From Mucilaginibacter gilvus (GTDB taxonomy: Bacteria > Bacteroidota > Bacteroidia > Sphingobacteriales > Sphingobacteriaceae): 64,000 nucleotides of DNA. Shown piece by piece: positions 8,956-17,331 of this stretch. The position numbers and the translations under genes were made by a program. The stretch is from the NCBI RefSeq assembly GCF_004054195.1, contig NZ_SBIW01000012.1, forward strand, positions 186,001 to 250,000. The letters run 5' to 3'. Below the pieces are notes generated by a model, which made no database searches, was not told where the DNA came from, and worked only from the letters and a program-made list of their open reading frames with translations. The stretch's first letter is position 1; every line of letters begins with the position of its first letter.

Positions 8956-10554
8956 TTATAAAATAATGGTAAACTCAGAACCCCGCCCCGGCTCGCTTTT
9001 TATGGATATGCTGCCTCCAAAGGTTTCAATCTGATTTTTTGTCATAAACAGGCCAATTCCTTTACTGTCGTAGCCTTGGTGAAAAGTTTGATGAAGTTTA
9101 AAGAGCTGATTTGAATGGCGGGCCAGATCTATTCCAATGCCGTTGTCTTTAAAAGTAAGCCGTGTTTTGTTATCTGTCAATTCCGAGCTGATCTCGATGA
9201 ATGGCTGTTCATCTTTTTTGCTGTATTTTAATGCATTGCTTATCATATTATAAAATATGCTCTCCAGGTAAACTTTAGGATATTTTAACCCGGGCATTTT
9301 CAGGTTCATTACAATACTTGCTTTTTTTGAGATCATTTCCCCTTTTAGCATATGTTCTACTTTGCTGATTATTTCAGCGAAGCTGCAATCATCAAAAGGG
9401 ATCTGTGTATTCAGCCTCACTTCCATTATGGCTACTAATTCGGTAAGCGTATCAATTAAATCTTTGCTGGATTCCTTTAGCAAAGCAAGAAAGTCCAGCT
9501 TTTCCTGGTCCGAATCGGATTCGAGCACCATGTTAATTAGCATCTGGATGCTACCTGCCGGGCCCCGCAGGTTATGGGCAACAATTTTGTTAAATTCCTC
9601 AAGCTGGCGTATTTTGCCTTCCAAATCCACAGCAGTATAAGTTAATACATTATTCTTTGTTTCAATTTCATGATTCAGATTTTTTGTTTCGGCTATGCTT
9701 GAATTTAGGTCCGACTCTGTACTTTTCCAAACACGATGAATTACATTTATCATTTTGCCATATTGCCACATAATAACAGCGCATAAAAGGGAAGTAATAA
9801 CAACAAAAATTGCCATACTAAATTCGCTGTTATATAAGCCTTTCCTTTGTCCTGTTAAACTCAAATAGCCTATAACAAAAGGTATCAGAATAATAAGTGG
9901 AAGGGTTTTGCGGGTAACAATACCTCCAACGGATTCGGAGGTGATAGTTTTCATAAATCCTTGGCGGGGATGAATAAAAAGCACCAAGGCGCCTAATAAG
10001 ATAAAGCATACCGCGGTGTGGATTGCCATAGGAGTAATTACCGAAACGCCAATTATAGAGTTTAAATTAAAAAGGTATGCGCAAATGTAAATTGAGCTAA
10101 CCGACAAGGCCAGCAGGCTCATAAGTTGCGAAAGAGCGATTACTCGCAGTCCTCTTTTTGTTGAAAAGTAAAGCGCTACAGCAATAAGAACAAAGTTAAC
10201 AACGGTTGCCACCGCCATTTGGTTGCCTTTCAAATTACTGGTAAACAGAAATGCATCAGGTTTAAAATTAGTAAAGAATACAAGGTCAGATATTTTCAGT
10301 GATAAAATTCCGAAAGTGATAATGGCAATGGCCGTTTTTATGGCGGTGGAATACCGGTTTTTATGCGAGCTTAACATACCGCCGGCAAATAAAATAAATA
10401 GGGCAGCAGTTAATGGGTTCATGGAAATATAACCCTTTAAAACGCTCTTAAATACAGACAGATCTAACACCCAGCCGCATAAGGCGATACCAGCAATTAA
10501 AATTACCCCGAAGCAAAGGTACTTGGATAATGTTTGGAATATTTTAGGAAACAT
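8956..10554 (-). CDS. Membrane-bound sensor histidine kinase
   Basis: A 532-residue kinase with about eight hydrophobic segments in residues 1-265, a short coiled linker (about 275-320), an H-box IVAHNLRGP with the phospho-accepting histidine at about residue 327, and a C-terminal HATPase domain. The N box reads NMISNALKY, the G1 box DNGIGIDL and the G2 box GIGLFMT. The sensing module is an integral-membrane domain rather than a periplasmic one, so it may respond to a membrane or redox state. No response regulator is adjacent, so it is an orphan. Its C-terminal half closely resembles that of the PAS kinase at 30481 (both have the HNLR-type H box and the KGIGLF motif), which suggests a shared subfamily. 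Confidence 0.9.
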   Translation of the reverse strand: MFPKIFQTLSKYLCFGVILIAGIALCGWVLDLSVFKSVLKGYISMNPLTAALFILFAGGMLSSHKNRYSTAIKTAIAIITFGILSLKISDLVFFTNFKPDAFLFTSNLKGNQMAVATVVNFVLIAVALYFSTKRGLRVIALSQLMSLLALSVSSIYICAYLFNLNSIIGVSVITPMAIHTAVCFILLGALVLFIHPRQGFMKTITSESVGGIVTRKTLPLIILIPFVIGYLSLTGQRKGLYNSEFSMAIFVVITSLLCAVIMWQYGKMINVIHRVWKSTESDLNSSIAETKNLNHEIETKNNVLTYTAVDLEGKIRQLEEFNKIVAHNLRGPAGSIQMLINMVLESDSDQEKLDFLALLKESSKDLIDTLTELVAIMEVRLNTQIPFDDCSFAEIISKVEHMLKGEMISKKASIVMNLKMPGLKYPKVYLESIFYNMISNALKYSKKDEQPFIEISSELTDNKTRLTFKDNGIGIDLARHSNQLFKLHQTFHQGYDSKGIGLFMTKNQIETFGGSISIKSEPGRGSEFTIIL

Positions 10555-10880
10555 TTAAAATTAAATAAACTGAAAAACTAAAACAATATTATTAAAACAT
10601 GCAATATTATTAGTCTGCATAATATTATCCCGGCATGGCTTACTGCTATTGATACGTATAGATAATATTTAGGTTACTTTATTTCAATTAAAGGAATGAA
10701 AATCCTTGGCTCGCTGCTTAGATATAATTTCGGCCTAATCTATTTTAGCAGCAGCTTTAGGTATACCCAAGGCTTTCAATCATTCCCAAATTCTTTTTTC
10801 GCTAACCCTTGTAAATGCTAATCTATTTTTAATGACTTTGTAATGCAAAGTACTTTTATTTAATTATAAAACTTAACAGT
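10555..10880. other. AT-rich intergenic region with ACTTTG palindrome
   Basis: No gene is seen in these 326 bp. A dyad ACTTTG-TAATG-CAAAGT lies at 10835-10851, 30 bp before the membrane-protein gene at 10881, and could be an operator. Further upstream CAATATTATTA is repeated twice within 40 bp near the kinase start. Confidence 0.45.
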
Positions 10881-11204
10881 ATGAAAATCTCAAGAACCAA
10901 ATTCGTCATTATCTTCCTCGTTTCGGCGTTTGCCTTTCAAGTTATCTCTAATTTACTTTTAGGGCCCGTAAACCATGGCGAGTGGTTCCCGGGGACCGAT
11001 TCACCGATAGCCTGGAAGCATACCTTAGCCGCCATTTTATACCCTATAAAAATTGTGTTGGTAGGGCCCCTGGCACCAATATTTAACGATCCGGACCCGG
11101 CACCACCTGTTCGGTTACTTGCCTGTGCTATCTACTGGACCGCCATCGCATTAGTTCTCCATTTTCTGCTCAGCAAAATAATCACTCGTAAAAAAGAGAA
11201 ATAG
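10881..11204 (+). CDS. Small hypothetical membrane protein
   Basis: A 107-residue protein with a hydrophobic N-terminal segment (residues about 7-27), an internal one (about 48-68) and a third near the C-terminus (about 80-97), ending in a basic tail. No family is recognised. The stop codon is followed after 2 bp by the start of the DoxX-like gene, so the two are almost surely translated from one mRNA and may work together in the inner membrane. Confidence 0.75.
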   Translation: MKISRTKFVIIFLVSAFAFQVISNLLLGPVNHGEWFPGTDSPIAWKHTLAAILYPIKIVLVGPLAPIFNDPDPAPPVRLLACAIYWTAIALVLHFLLSKIITRKKEK

Positions 11205-11206
11205 TT

Positions 11207-11929
11207 ATGAGTAGACTCGAAGAAATATATTACGAGGCAAAGGCCGACAAATGGCTTAAGCGTTTTGCTGTTTTTTGCCGCGTTGCCCTTGCAGTTGCCT
11301 TTCTTATTGCAGGCTTTGTTAAAATTATGGGTGAACGGTTCGCCGCCGGTTTGCCGTCCAATAACCCTTTAGGGCATTATTTCGACGCCTTATATATAAC
11401 GGGTTATTACTATACCTTTATTGGAATTGGTCAGGTTATAATAGCTATATTAATACTCATCCCGAGAACTTCGCTTCTTGGTGCGCTGATGTATTTTCCT
11501 GTCATCATCAATATTTTGGTGCTTACCTATGCTACCCGTTTTGACGGTACCCGGGAGGTAACGATGATGGCATTGGCAAACTTGTTTTTATTGGTTTGGG
11601 ATTATGACCGGCTAAAACACATCTTGCCATTTAAACAGCCCGAAACAGATGCTCCTGTAGTAAAAAAGCCTTTAGGTGTGCGCCTTCGAATTATATTTTT
11701 TGGGGGTTCCTTTGCAATTGTGGCGTTTATTATAGCCGGTACTTTTTATTTATTTGAGATAGTGCCGGGCAACTCCGAAGCTGAATGTATAAACCAATGT
11801 GCCACCAGCAAAAACCCGGCGGCTTGTAAAGTTTTTTGCGATTGTATTTATAAACAAGGTAAACCGCTGGATAGCTGTTTGGCAGCGTTTAATAAGGCGA
11901 AAGATCTTCGCAAGGTTGATGGGAAGTAG
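11207..11929 (+). CDS. DoxX-like membrane protein with cysteine-rich tail
   Basis: A 240-residue inner-membrane protein with the DoxX-like four-helix core (residues about 20-140; the segment AVAFLIAGFVKIMGERF is characteristic) and a fifth helix at about 165-190. After the last helix comes a soluble tail with seven cysteines in about 35 residues (pattern C-x3-C-x8-C-x3-C-x-C-x9-C, with a further one by spacing to be counted). DoxX-type proteins are linked to quinone or thiol redox chemistry in several bacteria, but the exact role here is unknown. The tail is unusual for the family and could bind a metal or form disulfides in the periplasm. It is the second gene of a two-gene unit. Confidence 0.8.
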   Translation: MSRLEEIYYEAKADKWLKRFAVFCRVALAVAFLIAGFVKIMGERFAAGLPSNNPLGHYFDALYITGYYYTFIGIGQVIIAILILIPRTSLLGALMYFPVIINILVLTYATRFDGTREVTMMALANLFLLVWDYDRLKHILPFKQPETDAPVVKKPLGVRLRIIFFGGSFAIVAFIIAGTFYLFEIVPGNSEAECINQCATSKNPAACKVFCDCIYKQGKPLDSCLAAFNKAKDLRKVDGK

Positions 11930-11943
11930 TAATATAGCGGTTG

Positions 11944-12525
11944 TTACCCCAACACCGATACCGTTAGGTTAATAATATCATCGAAAACAGCCCGCTCGTT
12001 GGTAGACTTTGCGGTTACCTGCACGCCTTTTATGGTATTGAACATAAATCTGGCCAGCGCTCGCGCGTCCTGCTTGTTGGTAATCTCTCCTTTATCCTGT
12101 CCGTTTTTTATAACGGTATAAAATACTTCCTCTATCTGCTGGTCGTTCTTCTGGATCATGCAGCTTACCTCCTTATCATGCAGTGCTACCTCCACTTCGG
12201 CGTTCACCATAAAGCAGCCTTTCTGGCTTTTATCGTTCAAAAGGTTATCTATAACATACTCCAGTAAGCGTTTGATAGTTTCCTTAGCCGTTTGTTCGCC
12301 ACAGATGATCTCACGGAATTTTTCCGAATTTAAGCCCTGATAACTCTCCAGTGCTTTTATAAAAAGCGTGTGCTTATCGCCATAGGTATCGTACAGGCTG
12401 GAGCGGCTAATGCCCAGGCCATTCACCAGGTCATGCATAGAAGTACCATTATACCCTTTTAACCAGAATATGTTTACGGCCTTGTTAAGTACCTCTGCTT
12501 CATCGAAATCCTTCGTTCTTGCCAT
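11944..12525 (-). CDS. TetR family transcriptional regulator
   Basis: A 193-residue repressor with the N-terminal TetR helix-turn-helix (residues about 5-50: a helix starting at DFDEAEVLNKAVNIFW, then GTSMHDLVNGLGISRSSLYD) and a C-terminal ligand domain of the type seen in many TetR proteins that control SDR or efflux genes. It lies downstream of the SDR gene at 12593 in the same direction, with a 67-bp spacer that contains a 32-bp perfect palindrome. It is likely to repress the SDR promoter, where another palindrome occurs. The ligand is unknown. Confidence 0.9.
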   Translation of the reverse strand: MARTKDFDEAEVLNKAVNIFWLKGYNGTSMHDLVNGLGISRSSLYDTYGDKHTLFIKALESYQGLNSEKFREIICGEQTAKETIKRLLEYVIDNLLNDKSQKGCFMVNAEVEVALHDKEVSCMIQKNDQQIEEVFYTVIKNGQDKGEITNKQDARALARFMFNTIKGVQVTAKSTNERAVFDDIINLTVSVLG

Positions 12526-12532
12526 AACCTTA

Positions 12533-12564
12533 AATAGCTTTGCTTAATATTAAGCAAAGCTATT
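12533..12564. promoter_or_regulatory. Perfect 32-bp palindrome before tetR
   Basis: The two halves are AATAGCTTTGCTTAAT and its exact reverse complement. The element ends 7 bp before the tetR start codon, so its RNA form would cover the ribosome-binding region. It has no T-run, so it is not a terminator; autoregulatory operator or translational hairpin are the main options. Confidence 0.7.
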
Positions 12565-12592
12565 CAATTTAAAATGTTTATTGAACAGGTAA

Positions 12593-13342
12593 TTACCTTA
12601 CGCCGCCACCAGCAAGCAAGGTTTCGTTGGTTAACCAACGCGAATCTTCAGACGCCAGGAACACGGCTATTAAAGCGATATCTTCCGGCTGACCGATACG
12701 GCCCAATGGAGTGGTTTTTACGGCTTCGTGATGAAAATCGCTGCCGATAAAGCCTGCTGTGTGCGTGCCTTCGGTCTCAACCATACCCGGGTTAATAGAG
12801 TTTACCCTGATGTTTTTTGAGCCGAGCTCTTTTGCCAGTACGTGAGTAATGGCATCAACCGCGCCTTTGGTAGCACTGTAAACAGCACTGCCCGCAGGGG
12901 TAATGTTGCTCACTACCGAACCAATGTTGATGATGCTACCACCATTAGGGTTAAAGCTGGCCACTGCACCCTGTGTAGCTAACAGCAAACCAAGCACATT
13001 AGTATCAAACTGATTGTGGAAATGTTCTTCGGTGATCTGCTCTATCTGGCCAAATTCGTACACGCCTGCATTATTTACCAATATATCGGTAGGGCCAAAG
13101 GCTTTCGCGGTTTCGTCAAACAAACGGGTAACATCGGCTTTGCTTGATACGCTGCCCTGTACCGCGATGGCTTTACCACCGGCGGCAACAATTTCATCAA
13201 CAACTTTATCAGCACCGGCTTTTGATGATGAATAATTTACTACTACCGAAGCGCCTGCTGCTGCAAGGCTTTTTGCTATACCTGCGCCAATACCTTTAGA
13301 GGCGCCTGTTACTACTGCTACTTTATTTTCTAACTTTTTCAT
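12593..13342 (-). CDS. SDR family oxidoreductase
   Basis: A 249-residue classical SDR with all expected motifs: TGASKGIG at residues about 13-20, NNAG, the catalytic Ser in NIGSVVSN, and Y-S-A-T-K (the YxxxK signature), so unlike the SDR at 5440 its active site is complete. It resembles glucose/ribitol dehydrogenase or 3-oxoacyl-ACP reductase-like enzymes that are often paired with TetR regulators in Bacteroidota. The substrate is unknown. Its promoter region carries a palindrome that overlaps the core promoter, so it is probably repressed by the TetR protein encoded downstream in the same unit. Confidence 0.9.
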   Translation of the reverse strand: MKKLENKVAVVTGASKGIGAGIAKSLAAAGASVVVNYSSSKAGADKVVDEIVAAGGKAIAVQGSVSSKADVTRLFDETAKAFGPTDILVNNAGVYEFGQIEQITEEHFHNQFDTNVLGLLLATQGAVASFNPNGGSIINIGSVVSNITPAGSAVYSATKGAVDAITHVLAKELGSKNIRVNSINPGMVETEGTHTAGFIGSDFHHEAVKTTPLGRIGQPEDIALIAVFLASEDSRWLTNETLLAGGGVR

Positions 13343-13371
13343 TTTTAGTTTCTGATTAAATTTTGTTTATT

Positions 13372-13420
13372 GGAATAATCGTTCCGCAAATATACAACGT
13401 AGCGGAACGAACGTTCCGCT
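13372..13420 (-). promoter_or_regulatory. SDR promoter with palindromic operator
   Basis: On the minus strand, TATATTTG (13387-13394 in plus coordinates) is a perfect -7 element for the SDR gene. Just upstream lies the dyad AGCGGAACG-AA-CGTTCCGCT (13401-13420), and a second imperfect copy, GGAATAATCGTTCCG, overlaps 13372-13386 near the start of transcription. Two related sites that bracket the -7 element fit a repressor such as the neighbouring TetR. Confidence 0.65.
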
Positions 13421-13499
13421 ATTTTAAATTATTATTTTGGGGTGACAAAGACACGATTTTGGGATGGAGGGATTAACACAATTCTTGACCTTCCCGTCA

Positions 13500-13518
13500 T
13501 GCCGAATTTATTTCGGCA
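13500..13518. repeat. Short hairpin repeat TGCCGAA-TTTAT-TTCGGCA
   Basis: A 7-bp stem with 5-base loop inside the phrase CCGTCATGCCGAA. Elements of this wording are common in intergenic DNA of this bacterial group (from memory, not checked). The surrounding stretch from 13440 to 13734 holds no gene; a degenerate run of ATTCTG motifs lies at about 13617-13655. Confidence 0.4.
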
Positions 13519-13734
13519 CCCCATTTGCAAAGTATCCGATGTGCAAAGTAGCCAACATATGTAGTCGCTTTGCGTGCTGGTTACATTATGGGTGTTTGCC
13601 GGGTGACTGAGTTTATATTCTGCTCATTCTAATATTCTGTAAATTCTGATTCAGACAAATACTGAACATTTAAACAATCTTCACAAACATTAAAAGTAAT
13701 TTATACTTTAGCTTTAAATTACTATGCACGCATA

Positions 13735-15033
13735 ATGATAGGACAGGTTATTTTCATCATCATTCTATTAGCCGCCGTTTACCTGTTTGGTAAAAACGTG
13801 GCCCAAGTAAGGCGCAATATTTTGCTTGGTAAGGATACCGACAGGAGCGATAACCCCGCCGCCCGCTGGAAAATAATGGCAAAAGTGGCCCTTGGGCAAA
13901 CCAAAATGGTGAAACGCCCAACCGCCGCGGTGATGCACTTCTTTATTTATGTAGGTTTTGTGATCATCAACCTCGAAGTGCTGGAAATCATGATCGATGG
14001 CATCTTCGGTTCGCACCGGGTGTTTTCTAAACCGCTTGGTAGCTTATACGGCCTGCTGATAGGCGGCTTTGAGGTACTGGCGCTGCTGGTGCTGTTATCC
14101 TGCGTGGTGTTTTTTGCGAGGCGTAACCTATTAAAGTTGAAACGCTTTAGCGGTACCGAGATGACGACCTGGCCAAAATCCGACGCTAACTATATCCTCA
14201 CTATCGAAATTTTGCTGATGACGGCCTTCCTCACCATGAACGCCGCCGATTATAAATTACAGGCCCTGCACTTTGGGCATTATGTTACCGCAGGGAGTTT
14301 CCCGGTGAGCGCCTTAATAGCACCTTTGCTGCCGGCTGGTGCTTCGGCTTTGGAAACTATAGAGCGGGGCTGCTGGTGGTTCCATATCATAGGCATCCTG
14401 GCGTTTTTAAATTACCTGCCGTATTCCAAGCATTTCCACATTCTGCTGGCTTTCCCCAATGTGTATTATTCTAACCTGGAACCTAAGGGCGAATTTAGTA
14501 ATATGGGCTCCGTTACCAATGAAGTAAAGGCTATGCTGGATCCATCCTTTGTGCCCGAAACTACCGAGGTGAGTCGTTTTGGTGTGAAGGACGTAACCGA
14601 CCTTACCTGGAAGAACCTGATGGAAGCTTACACCTGTACCGAGTGCGGCAGGTGTACATCCGTCTGTCCGGCTAACATTACGGGTAAGCTGCTCTCGCCC
14701 CGTAAAATTATGATGGATACCCGCGACAGGCTAACCGAAGTAGGCAACAACATAGATAAGCACGGCAAGGATTATATCGACGATAAAACTTTATTGGATA
14801 ACTACATCACCCGCGAGGAATTGTGGGCCTGTACCACCTGTAATGCCTGCGTAGAGGCTTGCCCGGTGAACATTAACCCGCTGGAAATTATTACGGAGAT
14901 GCGCCGCTACGTGGTGATGGAAGAATCGCAGGCACCGGCCAGCCTCAACAATATGTTCGGCAATATGGAAAATAACGGCGCCCCATGGAAGTATAGCCAG
15001 GCCGACCGGTTTAATTGGGCAGAGAAAGAATAA
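13735..15033 (+). CDS. Membrane Fe-S oxidoreductase (HdrC/NarI-like)
   Basis: A 432-residue protein with about five N-terminal transmembrane helices (residues 1-245) that resemble a nitrate-reductase-gamma-like cytochrome b domain, followed by a cytoplasmic ferredoxin domain with two 4Fe-4S motifs, CTECGRCTSVCP (near residue 301) and CTTCNACVEACP (near 364). Together with the CCG-domain protein at 15516 it forms a heterodisulfide-reductase-like pair typical of Bacteroidota, thought to move electrons between the quinone pool and a cytosolic acceptor. The physiological partner is not known. A DUF2750 gene lies between the two subunits in the same operon. Confidence 0.88.
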   Translation: MIGQVIFIIILLAAVYLFGKNVAQVRRNILLGKDTDRSDNPAARWKIMAKVALGQTKMVKRPTAAVMHFFIYVGFVIINLEVLEIMIDGIFGSHRVFSKPLGSLYGLLIGGFEVLALLVLLSCVVFFARRNLLKLKRFSGTEMTTWPKSDANYILTIEILLMTAFLTMNAADYKLQALHFGHYVTAGSFPVSALIAPLLPAGASALETIERGCWWFHIIGILAFLNYLPYSKHFHILLAFPNVYYSNLEPKGEFSNMGSVTNEVKAMLDPSFVPETTEVSRFGVKDVTDLTWKNLMEAYTCTECGRCTSVCPANITGKLLSPRKIMMDTRDRLTEVGNNIDKHGKDYIDDKTLLDNYITREELWACTTCNACVEACPVNINPLEIITEMRRYVVMEESQAPASLNNMFGNMENNGAPWKYSQADRFNWAEKE

Positions 15034-15056
15034 TAGATAGTATAGAACGAACAGGA

Positions 15057-15494
15057 ATGGCAAACGACAGCACTACAACAGAAAGAGATTATCAATTATT
15101 CATCGAACGGGTGGCCGCATCAAAACTGGTGTGGGGATTAAAAAGTAAGAATGGCTGGGCAAATTCCCATTCGGCAGATAGTGAGGATACCGATGTGGTG
15201 CCTTTTTGGTCGGAACGGGCGTATGCCAAAGCTTGCGCACGGGATGACTGGAAGGATTTTACACCTACCGAAATTCCGCTGGGGCAGTTTTTAGAGAACT
15301 GGTGCGTTGGCATGGCCGAGGATGATACGCTGATAGGCATCAACTGGGACCCTAAAATGCAGGGCGAAGAGGAAGACGCTTTAGGCATCGCGCTCGATGT
15401 ATTGAACCAGTTAAAAGTGATCAACTCGGCTATTAAGTTTGTAAACTATACCAGCATAGATGACTTTATTTCCCAAATAAGTGAAGAAGAATAA
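15057..15494 (+). CDS. DUF2750 family protein
   Basis: A protein of about 145 residues that matches the DUF2750 family closely: the motif VWGLKSKNGWA, then DTDVVPFWSERAYAKACA, then GINWD. The ATG at 15057 is chosen over an in-frame ATG at 15015, which would overlap the end of the upstream gene by 19 bases; the bases just before 15057 read AACAGGA. DUF2750 has no assigned function; it is usually a lone small gene. Here it is 23 bp after one Fe-S subunit gene and 21 bp before the other, so it is probably co-expressed with them. Confidence 0.85.
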   Translation: MANDSTTTERDYQLFIERVAASKLVWGLKSKNGWANSHSADSEDTDVVPFWSERAYAKACARDDWKDFTPTEIPLGQFLENWCVGMAEDDTLIGINWDPKMQGEEEDALGIALDVLNQLKVINSAIKFVNYTSIDDFISQISEEE

Positions 15495-15515
15495 CGCACC
15501 TATGAACTATCAACC

Positions 15516-16310
15516 ATGAACCATGAACTAACAATACCAACCATGGCCCAAATGGCTGCCGAAGGCAACGCCCCCGAAATACTTTTCTGGGTGGGCTGTG
15601 CCGGCAGTTTTGACGAGCGAGCGCAAAAAATAACCAGGGATATTTGCAAGATACTACAGCATGTAGGCATCAGCTATGCCGTACTGGGTACCGAAGAAAG
15701 CTGCACCGGCGACCCGGCCAAACGTGCGGGAAACGAGTTTTTGTTCCAGATGCAGGCCATGGGCAACATAGAGGTATTGAACGCTTACAACGTTAAAAAG
15801 ATAGTAACGGGATGCCCGCATTGCTTTAACACCATAGCCAACGAATACCCGGGCCTTGGCGGCAATTACGAAGTGATCCACCATACCCAGCTGATCCAGG
15901 GCCTCATCAACGATGGCAAGTTAAAGGCCGAAGGCGGCGAAAGTTTTAAAGGCCGCCGCATCACCTTTCACGACCCATGTTACCTGGGCCGCGGTAACGG
16001 CGTTTACGAAGCGCCACGCGCCGCCCTCGAAATATTGGATACCGAACTGGTAGAAATGAAACGCTGCAAAAGCAATGGCCTTTGCTGCGGTGCAGGCGGC
16101 GCCCAAATGTTTAAAGAACCCGAACCTGGCAAAAAAGACATAAACGCCGAACGCATGACCGATGTACTGGAAGCCGGCGCGCAAATAGTAGCCTCCGGCT
16201 GCCCCTTCTGCATGACCATGCTGAGCGATGGCGTAAAGCACATCAACAAAGAACAGGAAATAAAAGTGCTGGATATTGCCGAGATAACGGTACTGGCTAA
16301 TGGGTTATAG
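15516..16310 (+). CDS. Fe-S oxidoreductase with CCG domains (HdrB-like)
   Basis: A 264-residue cytosolic protein with two cysteine-rich CCG domains, as in heterodisulfide reductase subunit B and the LutA/GlpC family. The first domain has WVGCAGSFD and GCPHCFNT; the second has HDPCYLGR, LCCGAGG and GCPFCMTM. These cysteines bind an unusual 4Fe-4S cluster in related enzymes. It is the partner of the membrane subunit at 13735. The start ATG at 15516 lies inside a short heptamer repeat, and an alternative start at 15543 (MAQMAAEG) is possible; I keep 15516 because members of the family usually have an IPTM-type N-terminus. Its last bases overlap the convergent gene at 16305. Confidence 0.88.
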   Translation: MNHELTIPTMAQMAAEGNAPEILFWVGCAGSFDERAQKITRDICKILQHVGISYAVLGTEESCTGDPAKRAGNEFLFQMQAMGNIEVLNAYNVKKIVTGCPHCFNTIANEYPGLGGNYEVIHHTQLIQGLINDGKLKAEGGESFKGRRITFHDPCYLGRGNGVYEAPRAALEILDTELVEMKRCKSNGLCCGAGGAQMFKEPEPGKKDINAERMTDVLEAGAQIVASGCPFCMTMLSDGVKHINKEQEIKVLDIAEITVLANGL

Positions 16311-16790
16311 CCCCTTCTGCCTCAAAAAAATCAACGCCTGCTTCAAACTATCCAGCCTGCCAGGCATTAATTTCTTTACGGGGATGTTGAGCGTGGTGGC
16401 CATGGAATCAAGGTCGCCAATGGGGTTGCCGTACGTTTGGATGATGATATCGTCTGTTTGGGTTTGCACTTGGAGGGTATCGGTCAGTTCATTCCCAGGC
16501 AGATAATTTAGGCCGCTGAGGCGTTTGATATTGAACGAATAATACTCTTGGTTTCCCTGTTGATAAGTTTTTCGCAGGCGGATAAAATGGTCGGTGGTGA
16601 GCATGATCTCCCACTTGGTGATGTTAGTTTCGCCGGACGGGTCGTAGCTTTCGGTAAGTGCCTTGGTGCCCCAGCTTACCCATTGCTGCTCATCCATAAA
16701 TGCTCCAAAGCCGTATAAAACGGGCATTGTCAATAATAACAGTACAGTGGTTAATGCTTTTTTCACCTTCGGTAGAATTGATGTTAGCAT
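16305..16790 (-). CDS. Hypothetical protein with N-terminal signal or membrane anchor
   Basis: A 161-residue protein with one hydrophobic stretch at residues about 10-30 and no cysteine for lipid attachment, so it is either secreted or anchored by one helix. The rest is soluble and polar, with no recognised domain. It is convergent with the Fe-S gene (stop codons overlap by 6 bp) and divergent from the gene at 16838. No function can be assigned. Confidence 0.65.
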   Translation of the reverse strand: MLTSILPKVKKALTTVLLLLTMPVLYGFGAFMDEQQWVSWGTKALTESYDPSGETNITKWEIMLTTDHFIRLRKTYQQGNQEYYSFNIKRLSGLNYLPGNELTDTLQVQTQTDDIIIQTYGNPIGDLDSMATTLNIPVKKLMPGRLDSLKQALIFLRQKGL

Positions 16791-16837
16791 GACAACAAAT
16801 AATACTCCTAATTTAATAAATTGAATAAATTTGCTCT

Positions 16838-17323
16838 ATGGAATTTTCTTCACACTCGAGAGTTTGGGTATACCAGTCCGACCGTAAATTAACTGATGCC
16901 GAAGCCCTGCAAATACAGGTGCAGCTGGATAATTTTACCATCGGCTGGACGGCTCACAACAACCAGCTGAAAGCTAAGGCCGAAATACGGTACAGCCGCT
17001 TTTTGATACTGATAGTAGACGAAAGCCAGGCAGGCGCAAGCGGCTGCTCGATAGATAAATCGGTGAATTTTATGAAGCAGCTGGAGCAGCAGTTCGGGCT
17101 CAGTCTGTTCGATAGGTTTAACCTGGCCTACCGCGATGGGGAAGAAGTGCTTTCCGTTCCGCGCCAGCAATTTGAAGAACTGCTAAAACAAGGCAAGATC
17201 AATACCGAAACCATCGTTTTTAACAACCTGGCCCAAAACGTAACGGAACTGCAAACCAAGTGGGAAGTGCCGTTTAAAGATAGCTGGCACATACAATTGT
17301 TTAGGGATTTGGTGGTTGTGTAG
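16838..17323 (+). CDS. Conserved hypothetical protein (often mislabelled ABC ATPase)
   Basis: A 161-residue soluble protein that looks like a small family found in Bacteroidota and sometimes annotated as an ABC transporter ATPase. No Walker A, Walker B or ABC signature is present, so that name is not supported. Visible features are a conserved core around SRFLILIVDESQAGASGCSID and a C-terminal half rich in aromatic residues. A -7-like element (TAAATTTG, 16826-16833) ends only 4 bp before the start codon, which would give a nearly leaderless mRNA. Function unknown. Confidence 0.7.
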   Translation: MEFSSHSRVWVYQSDRKLTDAEALQIQVQLDNFTIGWTAHNNQLKAKAEIRYSRFLILIVDESQAGASGCSIDKSVNFMKQLEQQFGLSLFDRFNLAYRDGEEVLSVPRQQFEELLKQGKINTETIVFNNLAQNVTELQTKWEVPFKDSWHIQLFRDLVVV

Positions 17324-17331
17324 AAGAGCTA

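Noticed and set aside
15015..15056. Upstream start for the DUF2750 gene
   Set aside because: It overlaps the end of the Fe-S gene and adds 14 residues not seen in the family; the ATG at 15057 fits better.
16838..17323. Name 'ABC transporter ATPase' for this protein
   Set aside because: No Walker or signature motif is present; kept as hypothetical.
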